A program made the position numbers and the translations under genes. The notes under the pieces are model-generated. The model searched no databases. It saw only the letters and a program-made list of their open reading frames with translations, and was not told the origin of the DNA. Below, piece by piece: positions 13,030-36,267 of a stretch of DNA of 64,000 nt. Numbering within the stretch: the first letter of the stretch is position 1; every line of letters starts with the position of its first letter. The stretch comes from Thamnaconus septentrionalis (lineage: Eukaryota > Chordata > Actinopteri > Tetraodontiformes > Monacanthidae): the NCBI GenBank assembly GCA_009823395.1, contig CM020501.1, forward strand, positions 17,030,861-17,094,860. Reading direction: 5' to 3'.

Positions 13030-14214
13030 TTTTTTTTTTTTACCAGACTACCTTTATTTATCTATAAGTCTTTAGTTTCAAGTTATGATTGAGTTGCATC
13101 TCGGTCAGTGATTAAAAATGCCAATTATGAAGAACAAGATGATTAAAAACAAGAGAGATAAATGAGTGTATCAGTAAAGCTGTAACCAGAACACACAACA
13201 ATGAAGTCAAGGCTGTGGGTTCGGCCTCCTACACTTTCCAGGAACTGCTCGCGTCCTTCATAAGCGAGACAGTGGTGCCACTGACAGTGAGGGAGCTGGA
13301 AGTGCACAGACCTCTCCCTGTCCTTCACGCTGACTTCTGCTGCTCCATTCAGCTCTGCCCAAGTTCACCAGAGTTCATCCTCTTTGGCCGGGGCTGCCTA
13401 CTGTCTCCATCCTTGTCTCAGCCGTCTCTCCTCACCCTTGTCCCTCCCGGGGTCCACCTCCATCACCCCTCCCGAGGGGATAACCGCCTCCCCCCACTAG
13501 TCTGCCCTCAGCCAGCCCTGACGCACCCCTCACCCACCCCTCTGCTCTCCAGCTGTAGTTTTTTCTTTTTTTTTAATGTGACGTCAGCGAGGAGACGCAC
13601 AGCGTGTCTGTATGTCTGAGAGAGAGAGAGAAAGAGAGGAAAAAATGAGGTGGACTAAGAGAAAGAAAGAGATAAAAGCATGAGTGTCGGGTTTCCCTTT
13701 CGGTTGAAAGGATCAAGTCCTTGTTTCTAATCTAGAAAAGAGGCTGAAAACAGCAGGTAAGGAGAGAAGTGGGCTGGAATCTGAGCCGTTTTTTGTCTCT
13801 CCTCTCCTCAGTTTCCTCTCTTTCTCCTTCCCCTATTCTTCCAAGGCAGCAGGGGACCCAAAACATTTGCAGAAGAACTCCCACATATGATCGCAAAAAC
13901 CACGGCTGCTAACGAGAATCTGGCCATCTCTCTTGTATCACCCAGGCGGCAGCCTTTTACCTCCGAAATCACAATTCTTCTCTTTTCCTGTGACGTGTCT
14001 CACCACATCCTGGTTTTGACTTCTCGAGACGCAGACACATCAGGTTTAACGGTTTTCCTGTCAACTTTTTTATGGGGGGTGTTCTTCTCACACTTCTGCA
14101 GTTGTACACTCTTTTTCTCACAGGATCTATTTTTCTCACGGGGACGGCAAAAAAAAAAAGAAAAGAAAAAAAGAACCTGTGTCTGCACAGTATGATAAAT
14201 AATTGTATGTTATT

Positions 14215-15389
14215 ATGGTAGGCTACTGTCCAATCTGTGGAAAGCCGGTTTATTTCGGTGAGTCCAGTCTTCAGTTCTTCCTCTGTATGTCCGTCTCTCG
14301 CTGTCTATACGTCTGCGGCTTTTTTTCTAATGGGATGTTTCTGAGTTCTTGTTTTTTTCAACTCTCTAGAGTTGAGTTTAAGTCAGTTTAAGACGCTGAA
14401 TGAGAGACACAAATTAAGGTCAATTAGGCATTAAAAGTATAAAGTCAAAAATAATATAGATGTCCTCTCTGTTGTTGATGTGTAGTTAGGTCGAACATAT
14501 GCCGTCTGAAACAGTGAGAAATGCACTGTTTTGCAAAACACACCTGGCTTTATTCTCCCGAGGACAAAATTCAGCCTTTTTGCAGCCTCTTTCCTTTTTT
14601 CTTCTTCTCTTTTGAGCTCACACAAATGCACATATGCACTCAAATCCATTCCAACAACAGGATGTGGGTCAAGTCAAAACTAGCTTGCATGGTGCTTTCT
14701 GGGTTTCCTCTGTACCTTCTGTCACTCTTTGCTGAAGCCTCGCCCACATTTGAGGTTGGTTATTGGACGCAAAACAACAGTTATTATCAAAACTGTGTTT
14801 TTGTTTTTCTGCTAAACTGCTTGTGTCCAATACATTTGTTAAGCTCAGCACAGACTGCCTTTTGGCAAACAGCCTTGCTTTGCACTGACATGAGTCACAG
14901 CTTAGGCTGACTTTGATCTCTGAAAAGGCATTAAAGTGGCATTGAAGTTTCTTCATTAAAAAATGCATAAGAGCAAAAATTCTCTGATGTCTTGGACCAA
15001 ATGTATGTGAAAATGTTCCACATTCCCTCTCAGACACCTTTTTTTTTGTTCTAGGTGAGAAAAAGAGGTCCTTAGGGAGGGACTACCACCCGTTGTGCCT
15101 GAAGTGTCAAAAGTGCATGAGGACGCTCACAGCCGGACAACATGCAGAGGTAGACAAGATGGCATTTAAGTACAAAAACTGAGAGCGGATGGGTTGGATG
15201 GGCGAGTGGGAAAATGCAATAAGTACTGTTTGTATGTTTCAGCATGATGAGAAGCCGTATTGTTCACACTGCTACCTGAGGATGTTTTGTTCGAAAGGTA
15301 CTGCCTGTTCAAACGCACTAATCTACATGCAAGTCCCGCCGGAACGCCTCACCTGAGCGTGTGAATCTCTCTCGACAGGTACCTGGTGA
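14215..15389 (+). CDS. CRIP-like single LIM-domain protein, 67 aa
   Basis: Four coding exons join in frame: 14215-14257, 15055-15149, 15243-15297 and 15379-15389. All have GT-AG borders and phases 1, 0 and 1. The product is one LIM zinc-binding domain with Cys5, Cys8, His26 and Cys29 for the first zinc and Cys32, Cys35, Cys53 and Cys56 for the second. The spacing (C-x2-C-x17-H-x2-C-x2-C-x2-C-x17-C-x2-C) fits LIM. Exon borders match what I recall of the CRIP1 gene, and core phrases such as [11 protein letters not shown] and [16 protein letters not shown] place it in the cysteine-rich (intestinal) protein family. CRIP1 has about 77 residues with a glycine-rich tail, whereas here the last exon adds only Thr-Trp before the stop. 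The start is the ATG at 14215 (A at -3, G at +4). CRIP proteins are small cytosolic or nuclear adaptors, and a specific role cannot be inferred. The paralogue (crip1, crip2-like or crip3) is undecided. Confidence 0.8.
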
Positions 15390-15544
15390 CTGGTGTCAGC
15401 CCAGCAGCTGAGCCCTGGGCTCCATCAGCAACGCTGACCTCAGCAAAGATGAGCAAATGCAGGAAAACAAAAGACACACCGGGGCCGGAAACGATTAGAT
15501 TGCTGATTAAATAAATAGCTTCCTGAATATGACTACAAAGGAAA

Positions 15545-15550
15545 AATAAA
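15545..15550 (+). terminator. polyadenylation signal AATAAA of the CRIP-like gene
   Basis: Canonical hexamer about 155 nt after the stop codon. Another AATAAA-like stretch lies near 15510. Confidence 0.6.
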
Positions 15551-15943
15551 ACCTTGTCACTGTGTCTGAAAACAATCTATTTAGAAGTAACTTTCCTCCT
15601 GCATGTAGCTATTACTTACGCATGTAAATCAATTTACTGTATGGAAAATTCTATTTTTATACACCCAAGCCTAAATGCGTTCATCTCCGTGGTTGTATGA
15701 GGAGTCTGTCCACTTTATGAGGTAATGGAACTGACAAATCGAATCAAATCGCCCAAACAACACGTACACTAAGAAATTAGTTGAACTGTGAGCCTCCCCC
15801 TGTGCCCGGCTGAAGCAGCCAGAAGGGGAGGAGAAGGTGGGGAAAGAAAGGCAGAATGAGTGAGGTTGGTTGCTGTTGGCAGAGAAAAGCTGATCTGATG
15901 CCAGCTAAAACTGCTGGAATGGGCGCTATAGTGGGGTAAAAAT

Positions 15944-15946
<3 letters not shown>

Positions 15947-16028
<82 letters not shown>

Positions 16029-16029
16029 A
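15947..16029. repeat. compound (TC)n(AC)n microsatellite
   Basis: A TC run of about 57 nt passes directly into an AC run of about 26 nt. Confidence 0.95.
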
Positions 16030-17107
16030 TAGAAACATACATTCACAAAAAAACTGCTGCAGGGGCCTTGTCGGCGGGTGACAGCAGAAGGGCTTGACAC
16101 ACACACACACATGCAAACACACAGAAAGCCACGCGAGCTGCAAGGGTTCTGTGCTTCCCTTGTGGGGCGTCATGTGTCACACGAGTGACAGTTTAGGTAT
16201 TTGTCCTTGAAGGCTAGGGATGCAGAAATGTTGGATATGAATGACAAAGGAGGGGAGAAAGCATGTGGAGAAGCTGACGGACAAAGGGAGCAAGAGCCGA
16301 TGGCATCATTTGAATATGTTGCCAAAAAAAAAAAAAGACCCAACAGAAGAATTGGCTTCGTCGCTCCAGCGTGTTTGAGCCCGTCTGCTTCCCTCTCACC
16401 CCACAGATCACTCCTTCATCCTCCCTCCCTCCCTCCTTCCTCCTTATCCTTGCACCCTCCAGCCCCTTCACCCCATAACCCCTACCTTGATAGATCACAT
16501 GTCTGCTGTGATGCCAGCTGGCTGACTGCTCATTTGCATGTGTGTAGCTCCACTTCCCTATTAAAGGGATGTGTGGCCGTGGAGAGGAAGGAGATGGAGA
16601 GGGGCTGAGGGTGAAGGGACATGTGTAGCGGAGAGAGCCTTTGCTCTGTGACCTCGTGGGTCGACACCCTTTGGATAAATTGAGGTAAATTAGGAAATCT
16701 TATGTATAAAAAGACTTCAAGAGTCACATTCAAACATATTTGTATTTTCAACATTGGCCTGCAGTACGTGTGTGGTCTTTGAGTAGCAAGGAGTTACTCC
16801 CAAAACTAATGAAATTAATTTGGCTACGATGGCACTTGCTTTTGGAAAAAACAAAACAAAAAACTGGACGTTTGATTGGAAAATATTACACTATTGTGAC
16901 TGGATGGGTGAATGTATGCTAAAACTTACTTTGCAATAGCACTTCATTTATGTGCCACTGTCGACATCTAGTGGTGGCTTGGGATCTGTGCTCTATTCAC
17001 ACATGGCAAGTGAGGACACAGTGCTGAGAAGAATGGAAGAGAAAATAGAACTACAATTACACCAGTTATTGTTTAACAATATACTACGTCTTCTACTTCT
17101 ACAACAA

Positions 17108-17128
17108 AACAACAACAACAACAACAAC

Positions 17129-17198
<70 letters not shown>
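17108..17198. repeat. compound (AAC)n(AAT)n trinucleotide repeat
   Basis: About seven AAC units followed by about 23 AAT units. It directly precedes the retroposon tail at 17215. Confidence 0.95.
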
Positions 17199-17214
17199 TG
17201 TTTAGTGCATGTGA

Positions 17215-17378
17215 GTGTGAATGGCTGTTTGTCTCTATGTGGCCCTGCGATGAACTGGCGACTTGTCCAGGGTGTACGCTGCCTTCGCCCTAAGACAGCT
17301 GGGATAGGTTCCAGCAGACCCCCGTGACCCTGAATTGGAATAAGCGGGTATAGAAGATGAATGAATGAATGAATGAAC
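17215..17378 (+). mobile_element. 3' tail of a fish-type retroposon, ending in (GAAT)n
   Basis: The stretch contains the phrases GGCCCTGCGATGAACTGGCG, TTGTCCAGGGTGTACGC and GACAGCTGGGATAGGTTCCA, then CCCTGAATTGGAATAAGCGG, and ends in about four GAAT units. From general knowledge this is the common 3' end shared by many fish LINE/SINE copies, often ending in a tetranucleotide repeat. The family name cannot be fixed without a repeat library. Confidence 0.75.
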
Positions 17379-17499
17379 AATATCTTTATACAATCATTTC
17401 AATCACTTCATTTTAGACACGGTTGGTTGGTTGGTTGATGGTTTCAAACGACAGTAAATGTCCGAAACTCGATTTGCGCGTTTTGTAGTTGTACTTGAA

Positions 17500-17778
17500 C
17501 GCGTGTTCCCACTCCACAAAGAGCACTTGAAGGCAACTCTGGCCAACAGCCGTCTTTAGCTTCACGCATGCGCGTTGGCTCAACAAGGAAGCAGCAGCCG
17601 GGTGGATTATGTGGACGTATCGGAGATCGAAAGCAGCTGCTTTCGAATAACTTGCGTCGCTTTTTGCCCACCCGTCGAAACGATGAAGTCTTTTTGAAAT
17701 GGAATACCTAAACATTAGAGGCCATTCGTCTCACTAAAATTCAAGTTAACTCAAATGTACTGACAATACTGAGCCACA
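17500..17778 (+). promoter_or_regulatory. pi4k2b: CpG-rich promoter/5'UTR region of pi4k2b
   Basis: CpG density rises from about 17,500 and stays high through exon 1 (to about 18,180), consistent with a CpG-island promoter. The transcription start is not determinable. No TATA box is evident. Confidence 0.4.
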
Positions 17779-29140
<11,362 letters not shown>

Positions 29141-29170
29141 CCCCACGGACGCTCGTACACGGAGGAGACG

Positions 29171-29171
<1 letters not shown>

Positions 29172-29211
<40 letters not shown>
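29172..29211. repeat. (CA)n microsatellite in the pi4k2b 3'UTR
   Basis: Uninterrupted 40-nt CA run starting 31 nt after the stop codon, so it should be transcribed in the mRNA. Confidence 0.95.
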
Positions 29212-29213
<2 letters not shown>

Positions 29214-30260
29214 TGGAGAGCACGGTGCCACGAGTGAATGTGAGAGAAAAAAAATTGCACTTCTGAACACTTCACCGTTTTGTACAGAGGCTGCAAAGGA
29301 TCATGGGAGCTCGGGGTCAATGGTTACCACGGCGAACCCCACCCCTCTGTCCCCGGCTGATTGGCTGTCCCTCAGAGGTTAGGGGGCTTTTGTTTATCGT
29401 ATTTCTGAACCCACCCAAAGCACCAGCAGAGACTCTGATTGAAGAGAGGAATCGTGCACTTAGAAAACCACTGGATCCAGCCGGCGAGCGGCGCTCCGCT
29501 GGTGTTTGGGCATAAAAGGGAGAATTCAATTTTTATTCTTTCGGGCAGGTTTTTTCTTTTCTTTCCAGAACGCTCTCAAAGGAAAATCCGTGACCGAATA
29601 GCCTGAAATGCGTTTGCTTTCACCTTGCAAGATTATCAATTTTAATGCAAGTTTTGCGTTTCTGCACCGCTGAAAGTGTTGCTCCAAACTAATCCCCCCG
29701 TCCGCCCCCTGGTGTTTGTTTTCAAGACCACACATGTGGAAAATTCAGTGTCTTCAATTCTCACTACTGCCAAAATCATGAGGTTGGGAGAGGATTTTTA
29801 TTTTCTTTTTTGCTAATTCCTAAATCCGCACGAGATGAAACTTATTTGTTGAAACTTGAAACGCGGAGGGCGAGAAATAAGCAAAGTGCTTGAATGTAAT
29901 CTGTTTACGGTTTCTACCCAGAGCATCGCTCCGAAAACATTTCAGCCGACGCTGTCAAAACATGGACTCCTCTCGTAACCATGAATGTATTTGATGTTTG
30001 ACACGTATTTATTTGCTGGCGAGCACCTTTTTTTCTTTTTTTTTTGTTCCACTGGAAGCCAGAGGGGGACAACGATGGTAGCAGCAGCGGCTCGTCCTTC
30101 CTGTTCCTCACGTGTCCTTTCAAGTGGAAAAATCAAAAATCGAGGACAATATTTCACACTCGCTTGAGGCTGTGCTGTTTTTCCTATGTATGCATCTTGA
30201 AATTTTTATTCCAACTGGATGATTGTATGAGGAAAAGTTGTATATTTAACATATAAAAAT

Positions 30261-30266
30261 AATAAA
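30261..30266 (+). terminator. pi4k2b: polyadenylation signal AATAAA of pi4k2b
   Basis: Canonical hexamer in an AT-rich stretch with AATAAA-like variants close by, about 1.1 kb after the stop codon. Confidence 0.65.
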
Positions 30267-30290
30267 AATTGGCAATTTTGAAGCTTTGTT

Positions 30291-30338
30291 CCCGCTGCCT
30301 CTTACATCACAAAGGAAAACACACAGTTTGTTCGTGTG

Positions 30339-30379
<41 letters not shown>

Positions 30380-32528
30380 AAAAACCCAGCACTGTCAGCA
30401 CACATTGCCAACAGAGGCGTGTCAGCAGACGTGTGTTGACAGTGTTCGTACATCTGTGACGGAGCTGGAAAACTCTCACCCATCTAGCAACTGGCTAATG
30501 GAACAGTGGGAACAGCAGTTCCTCTAAAGGAGCTATTAATAACAGTAAAGGTTTTTTTTTTTTTGTAGATTCTGGAGTCAATGAAAAGCCAGTCAGATAT
30601 GAATTTCTTAATTATTTACTCTCAGCTTTAAAAAAAAAAAGACTAGTTTAAAAAAAACGTAAGACTAATTCTATCACATTAGGTTCAATCTTTTAATTGC
30701 CCCCCATATTATTCAAACTTCATTTTGCAAATGCTTTCATGCAACCAATAAACTGGGAATGAGTGCAGGAAACCACCTCGCTGTGAGATACTGTGTGTAA
30801 AAATGCTAAGAGAAAACCATCTTATTAATTAATTAATTTATTTATTTATTTATTGCTTTCAAAGCGGTGGAAAACAGCATCTCCGTCGCCAAACCAGCTG
30901 ATTGGAGGGGAAGTTGATGCAAAAGCCAAACGGCGCAAAGCTGCGTTTAACTTCCGCATCCCCGCACTTCACTTCCCCGCAGCAGGTGGAGGCCGACTGA
31001 TTTTTTTGTTCTTTTTTTTCTTTTTCTTAATTATTTTTTTTTTTTTTTTTTTTTAAACCCCTAACGGAGGCGTCGGAGAGCAGATGTTGTCATGTGGACA
31101 CGAGCACGTGCATCATTTACCTGCACTCATTAAGGCCTCCACATGCATGTGCAAAAACGGAGCACGTGCGCCCGCACACGCCCACATAACTTGCACTGTG
31201 TGGCGAGGCTATTCTCTGCGGGCACGGCACGCAACTGTGTCTGTTTGTGTGCGACAGAGAGGAACACTGCCACCATGCGGAGGTTTTAATTCCTCAGAGT
31301 TTCGCCTTATCTGCAGTCCGTGCGTGTCTCCACTGGGGAAACGTGACCAAGTGCAATGTATAGACTTTCTCTCTCCCTCTACCTGAGCTGCCCTTGAGTG
31401 TTTGAGCTTCCCGAGAATTACTTTCTGCAGCGTTTCAGAGAGATTTTCTGCTCTGCAGGTGACCTGTTAATTCTTAACAAGAACCTTTTCACATGCGCTG
31501 CCTGCAGTGGCTTCACAGCCACATTTATTCCTCTCTCAACAACTATCTCAAAGCTGATCTGTTAACCATTATTGTTCCTGTTGTTACTATATTTATTTTA
31601 GCAGATTAAATCCAATTTTTCCAGATCAGGCTGTCCAGGCCATGTTTTGCATGCAAACTATATCTAGTTTATGGTATCATGCATGTCTAATTAATGATTT
31701 GCAGCAGTACCAGCTCCTTTCCACCCCTGTAGAAAATCTGCACTGCAGACTCCTTCCCTGGAGGTGTTGGACACACCTGGTTCTTCAGGCTGTGAAGACC
31801 CAGACACGGTGGCGGCGAGCTCCTGAAGTGCTCCAGCTCCTCTGACTCACTGGCCTCCAACCAGAGCGATGTGGCCTCGTCAACACACCCTCCAGGGCCT
31901 TCACAGCACACTGCTGCACCGAGGCGTTTGTTGGTTGCTCATGGTGGGTGAACCCCGCTCTGTGTGGACCGCAGCTGTGGTCGGCCAGGAGAAGCATTCC
32001 TGGCGAGGAGACAACTAGGGTGCCCGTGGGACCGACCTGATAGGTGGTGTTTTGATTTGTAATATTTTATATTAAATGAAATGGTTTTGAAAAAGTCCAA
32101 ATAGCACAGCTCGAGAATATTTTGTTTTTGAGAATTTAAAGATCGTGTGCAATTGAATTGGGTTCACGATAAAAGGCACCCCCCAAAGTGTCACAGTGAT
32201 GTTACAATGTGTTTTAGCCCACTACTAGCCTGCCCTTTGTGAAATTACTGCCCCTGTGTGGGCTTTAATCTCAGAACAGTGACCGACAAAATTCAGATTA
32301 GTACTCTGACATCTTCGCAACGGCTCCACTTTCTGACTTCCAAGTCAGAAAGACCGAGAGTTTCCTGAAACACGGAACTCAAACCTCTTGAAAGTTCATC
32401 CGATTTTCGGATAGTAGCAGGGGCGACTGAATCACGTGCCGGTCGCTCCTTCGTTTTCAACCCTCGCGATGAAACGTCAAGCAGGACCTTAATGCGTCAA
32501 AGCAGTTTGGCGCCCCCTCCTGGTCACA
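30291..32528. other. intergenic region between pi4k2b and the HtrA gene
   Basis: It contains the CA repeat at 30340-30376, an (ATTT)n stretch near 30826-30855 and the T-rich tract at 30998-31055. No exon is recognised. The last 150 bp are probably HtrA promoter and 5'UTR. Confidence 0.5.
30340..30376. repeat. (CA)n microsatellite
   Basis: Uninterrupted CA run of about 37 nt. Confidence 0.95.
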
Positions 32529-35500
32529 ATGCGCCTGCTTCTCGTGGCGCTGGCGGCGCTTGTCTTCGGCCGTGACTGCGCCGCCGTCTCGGTGTATCCC
32601 GACGAGCACGCGTCCAGGTGCGACCTGAGCGCGTGCCCGTGTTTCCGGTTCCCCGTGGGCTGCGTCCAGGACAGGTGTCAGTGCTGCAACGTGTGTTCGC
32701 CGTGTGACGATGAACCCGGCGACGGCCTGGACTACCTTTCCTCCGCGGGGGACGCGGGGCCCGGCCCCTGCAGGAGGGAGGATGGCTCGTGTGGACGGGA
32801 CGGCAAGATGCCCGTCGGTGCGTGAGAGATCAGTCAAGAGAAAAAGGGCCCTTATTATGCAGATGTCGCTTTACCAACAATATGTGTCAGAGTTTGTATG
32901 AAAGAAAGAAACAGGAAAAGTTATCCCCCCCCCATTCACTTGATACTCAACTTTTTGTTTCACTTTTTTTTTTAAAGTGCATGCTCTGTAAATTGTCCCT
33001 TTATGATGTCACAAAGAGCACTGATAAATTTCTATGGCCGATGCTAACCTCCTTCCCCCTTCAACCATGTTGAAACCACACCCTCCCTCAGACCGCCTTG
33101 CTGCTGCCTTGTTTCAAAGGAAGTTCCAACAAAGCATCAGTTTTAGCGTGAGGTAAAACCAAGTCAGGTTGTAAACAGAGGGCTACATAAAAGTTTTCTA
33201 GAGATCTGTAGAAGTTTTTACATCCACCTTTTGCTGCTTCACTGGAGTCTGTGTAAAAAAAAAAAAAGATCAGAGATGGCTTTAGTACAGGACCTTTTGT
33301 GCCAACAGTGTAACATCACACGTCAGACCATTTATGGATTCGTCTTTCTTTTTTTTCTGCAGTTGAACTAAAATATTTTTTAAAGCATTGCAATTATAAT
33401 TTGTGCATTTTAGCTGGTGCGTTGATTTGCTGCTCACTATTATTTTGGTTGCGCAGTTTACTATTTAATTTTATCCTGAATAGTTCTCTATATATTTTTT
33501 AAAATGTCTCCTCAGGTCCGTTCAATTCCTGCAGCCCTCGCTACACCTGCAACTTCATCGCCGACGTCGTGGAGAAGATAGCGCCCGCCGTCGTCCACAT
33601 CGAGGTGATCTTAAGGTGAATGCACTAAAACTTACCCATCATCCTTTCTGTCACAACACACTGAGGTTGTAAAATCATTATGCTTCTAAGTTCTGCCTTT
33701 AAAAAAAAAAAAAAAAAAAAAAATTCCCGTCCTTCTCCACAAGATCTACGTTCGGCCAGGACGTGATTCTGTCCAGCGGCTCCGGTTTGATCATCAACCA
33801 CACGGGGGTGATCGTGACCAACGCCCACGTGGTCAACATCGCCGCCACGGTGCCGTGGAGAACCGAGCTGCGGGTGCAGCTCCAGAACAGCGATGTGTAC
33901 GTGGGGATGGTCAGAGACGTGGACTGGAAGACAGACATCGCCACCGTGAAGGTCAACCCTCAGGTGGGGGCAACCTGCACGTCACAGACTGTCAGCTCTG
34001 TTTATGTTCATGACTTAGTCACAGCAAACTGTGTGGAACTGTGTAGATGGTGACGACTGTCTAGGTCTCTGGAGCAAAGACTTTTCAGATGGTCTTTTAC
34101 TCCACGAGCAGTCAGTTTCCTTGTAGTTGCAACACAACCAGGAAGTAAATTGTCTTTAAAGCCCCAGAAGAAGAAGGGGAGCTGCAGGAAGTGACTGTGA
34201 GCCTTGCTGCTGCTAAAGAGATTAAATTATCATATCAGTTTTATAAGAACTGGATAAACATTTTGAAGGGGACTAACAACGGACAGATCTCAGACCTATT
34301 TTTGTTGTGTTTTATGCTTTATTTTAAGTTCAGCTTCTCCTTTGAATAAGTTCTTCACCAGATAGATTAAAAGAATTTGGTTCTCTGTGACTGGTGGGGG
34401 AGAGTTTGATGTTAGTCGATGCTATGACGGTTCTAGAACTTTTCCAGTAGTAGGCGCTCTTGCATTTTGTACGCAACAGGATTAACCCCAAACCCATTTC
34501 TGGTCTAAGTGCTTTAAGGATTGACGAGCGTCCTCTCCGTCTCCTGGCAGGACAAGCTTCCTGTGCTGTCTCTGGGCAGGTCAGCTGACCTCAGGCCAGG
34601 GGAATTTGTGGTTGCGATCGGCAGCCCTTTTGCCCTGCAGAACACGGTGACCACCGGCATCGTCAGCACCACCCAGAGGGACGGCAGGGAACTGGGCATC
34701 AAGACCGGCATCGGCTACATCCAGACTGACGCCATCATCAACGTGAGCCTGCACACTCGCCTGCACACTCGCCTGCACATGTATTATCACCATGAACTCA
34801 CCCTCATTTTTTTGTGTTGATTTGGACGATGATGCTAAAACCCTTGACGTGACCGTCTTTGTCTCTTATTTCACATTTTCCTTGAGAAGCACGGGAATTC
34901 TGGAGGACCCCTGGTGAACTTGGTAAGTGGTGCTGCCACACTGAATGTGAATATTTAACCAGAAAGAGAGATCCAGCCAATCAAAAGCTTTGGATCATAG
35001 GCGTTAATGTCCATTGTGACCGATTTGGTCTACATAAAAACGGCCATAAAGCTGGGAAGGTCACTGAGGGTAAGGTAGGGTTCTTCCCATCTCAAAACGG
35101 TTTCAATTTCGAGACTTCAGAACAGGTATTCGCCATCCAATGGATGCGGTCACATGACTCTGTCCATCGTTACAGTCAATGGTCTTCACCTGTGATGATG
35201 AAGTGATTCGGTGAAGTTCAACAACACAACAAACTTTATCTTGAGGTCCAGAAGCAGACGATGAAAACTCGTGATTCGGAAACTAGTGCTGTCATGCTGT
35301 AGATCAACATCAGTGGAATTCCTCTTACATAATCAAAACACTCGGGCATCTGCTGCGTTTAGCTTTGTATTTTTTTTTTTTGTTTTAAAAAGTATTATTC
35401 CAGGGTTTGGCACCAGTTTATCAGGCCTCTTTTGAAAAAACACTGCCACATTGAACAGTGTTTGAAATCTGGCCATCATCCTCATTGTTGTTTTTTTTAA

Positions 35501-35791
35501 TTTATTTTTTCCTGCAGGATGGAGAGGTGATTGGCATCAACACCATGAAAATCACAGCGGGGATCTCCTTCGCCATACCGTCAGACCGGATCAGCCACTT
35601 CCTCCTGGAGACCTACTCCAAACACAGCCACGGTCAGTGTTCGACGGCAGCTGTCTCCTTTCACCTCTGGGTTTAGCACCAAAATGATACTGATGGTGGA
35701 ACATTGTGATGAGCCCTGTAGTCACAGGTCTCTTGTACATAACAGTAAGAGTCTAGCCTTTTTCTGTCTTCCGTTCTTCACAGACGATTAG
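32529..35791 (+). CDS. htra3: HtrA3-like secreted serine protease lacking Kazal and PDZ domains
   Basis: Seven exons join in frame: 32529-32817, 33516-33615, 33744-33963, 34551-34742, 34890-34922, 35518-35632 and 35784-35791, giving 318 aa. Residues 1-20 are a signal peptide. Residues about 31-50 keep the first half of an IGFBP-type cysteine pattern (QCCNVC), but the second half is degenerate and the Kazal module of HtrA1/3/4 is absent. The trypsin-like domain follows: [18 protein letters not shown], His158 in TNAHVV, Asp194 in KTDIATVKV and Ser271 in [10 protein letters not shown], so the catalytic triad is intact. [20 protein letters not shown] and IPSDRI favour HtrA3 over HtrA1/4, and the htra3-gpr78-cpz order agrees. 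The last exon adds only Asp-Asp before TAG, so no PDZ is made; human HTRA3 has a PDZ-less short isoform. It would be secreted. I found no PDZ exon before gpr78. Confidence 0.85.
33701..33723. repeat. poly-A run in HtrA intron 2
   Basis: About 23 consecutive A residues, starting about 20 nt before the next exon's acceptor. It is compatible with a retroposon remnant or simple slippage. Confidence 0.8.
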
Positions 35792-36054
35792 GGGAAAGTG
35801 GTGGGTGGCGGAGGAACGAGGACGTCGGTGAATTGCTGCATCTTCTTCTTGAGGTCTGGTGCACATGAAGGTTGTTCACCTGCACACCCAGGCTCACGTC
35901 GCGCTGCCGAGCTGCAGCCTCTTCCAACGCCTCAAGACCAAAGGAGGGAAATATTCTGTGTTCTCCTTTAAAATCTTCCCTACCGCCAGACGCTGCGACC
36001 GTCTGGGCCGTGTCAGGCTGCAGTGTGGACACGAACGCCGAGAGCGTCGCCTTG

Positions 36055-36060
36055 AATAAA
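36055..36060 (+). terminator. htra3: polyadenylation signal AATAAA of the HtrA gene
   Basis: Canonical hexamer 264 nt after the stop codon. A second AATAAA lies about 20 nt further on. Confidence 0.55.
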
Positions 36061-36222
36061 AGACGACAGAATTTGAAAGAAATAAAGAGAGGGAGGGAGA
36101 GAAGAGAGGAAGCACTTAAACTACTGTCACTGCAGCAAATTACAACTGTTTCACTCTGCAGGGCATGTTGCTCAACGTGCACTCCTTCTGAGTTCAGAGC
36201 TCGTCTGGTGTCACTGACCCAG

Positions 36223-36223
<1 letters not shown>

Positions 36224-36262
<39 letters not shown>
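36224..36262. repeat. (TG)n microsatellite
   Basis: Uninterrupted TG/GT run of about 39 nt, just after the HtrA 3'UTR. Confidence 0.95.

Positions 36263-36267
<5 letters not shown>

Larger units (their letters stand above)
15551..17700. other. intergenic region between the CRIP-like gene and pi4k2b
   Basis: No coding exon is recognised. It contains the microsatellites at 15947-16029 and 17108-17198 and a retroposon tail at 17215-17378. The last 200 bp become CpG-rich and are probably the pi4k2b promoter. Confidence 0.5.
29141..30290 (+). other. pi4k2b: pi4k2b 3' untranslated region
   Basis: This runs from the TAG at 29138-29140 to just after the AATAAA at 30261. The 3' part is AU-rich. No other gene is seen in it. 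Confidence 0.6.

Noticed and set aside
32704..32901. Alternative frame overlapping HtrA exon 1
   Set aside because: It lacks a true ATG at its start, lies within the exon in another frame, and has no family match.
35778..36182. Minus-strand open frame of 134 codons overlapping the HtrA 3' end
   Set aside because: It lies antisense to the terminal exon and 3'UTR of the HtrA gene, has no recognised domain, and has no supporting splice sites.
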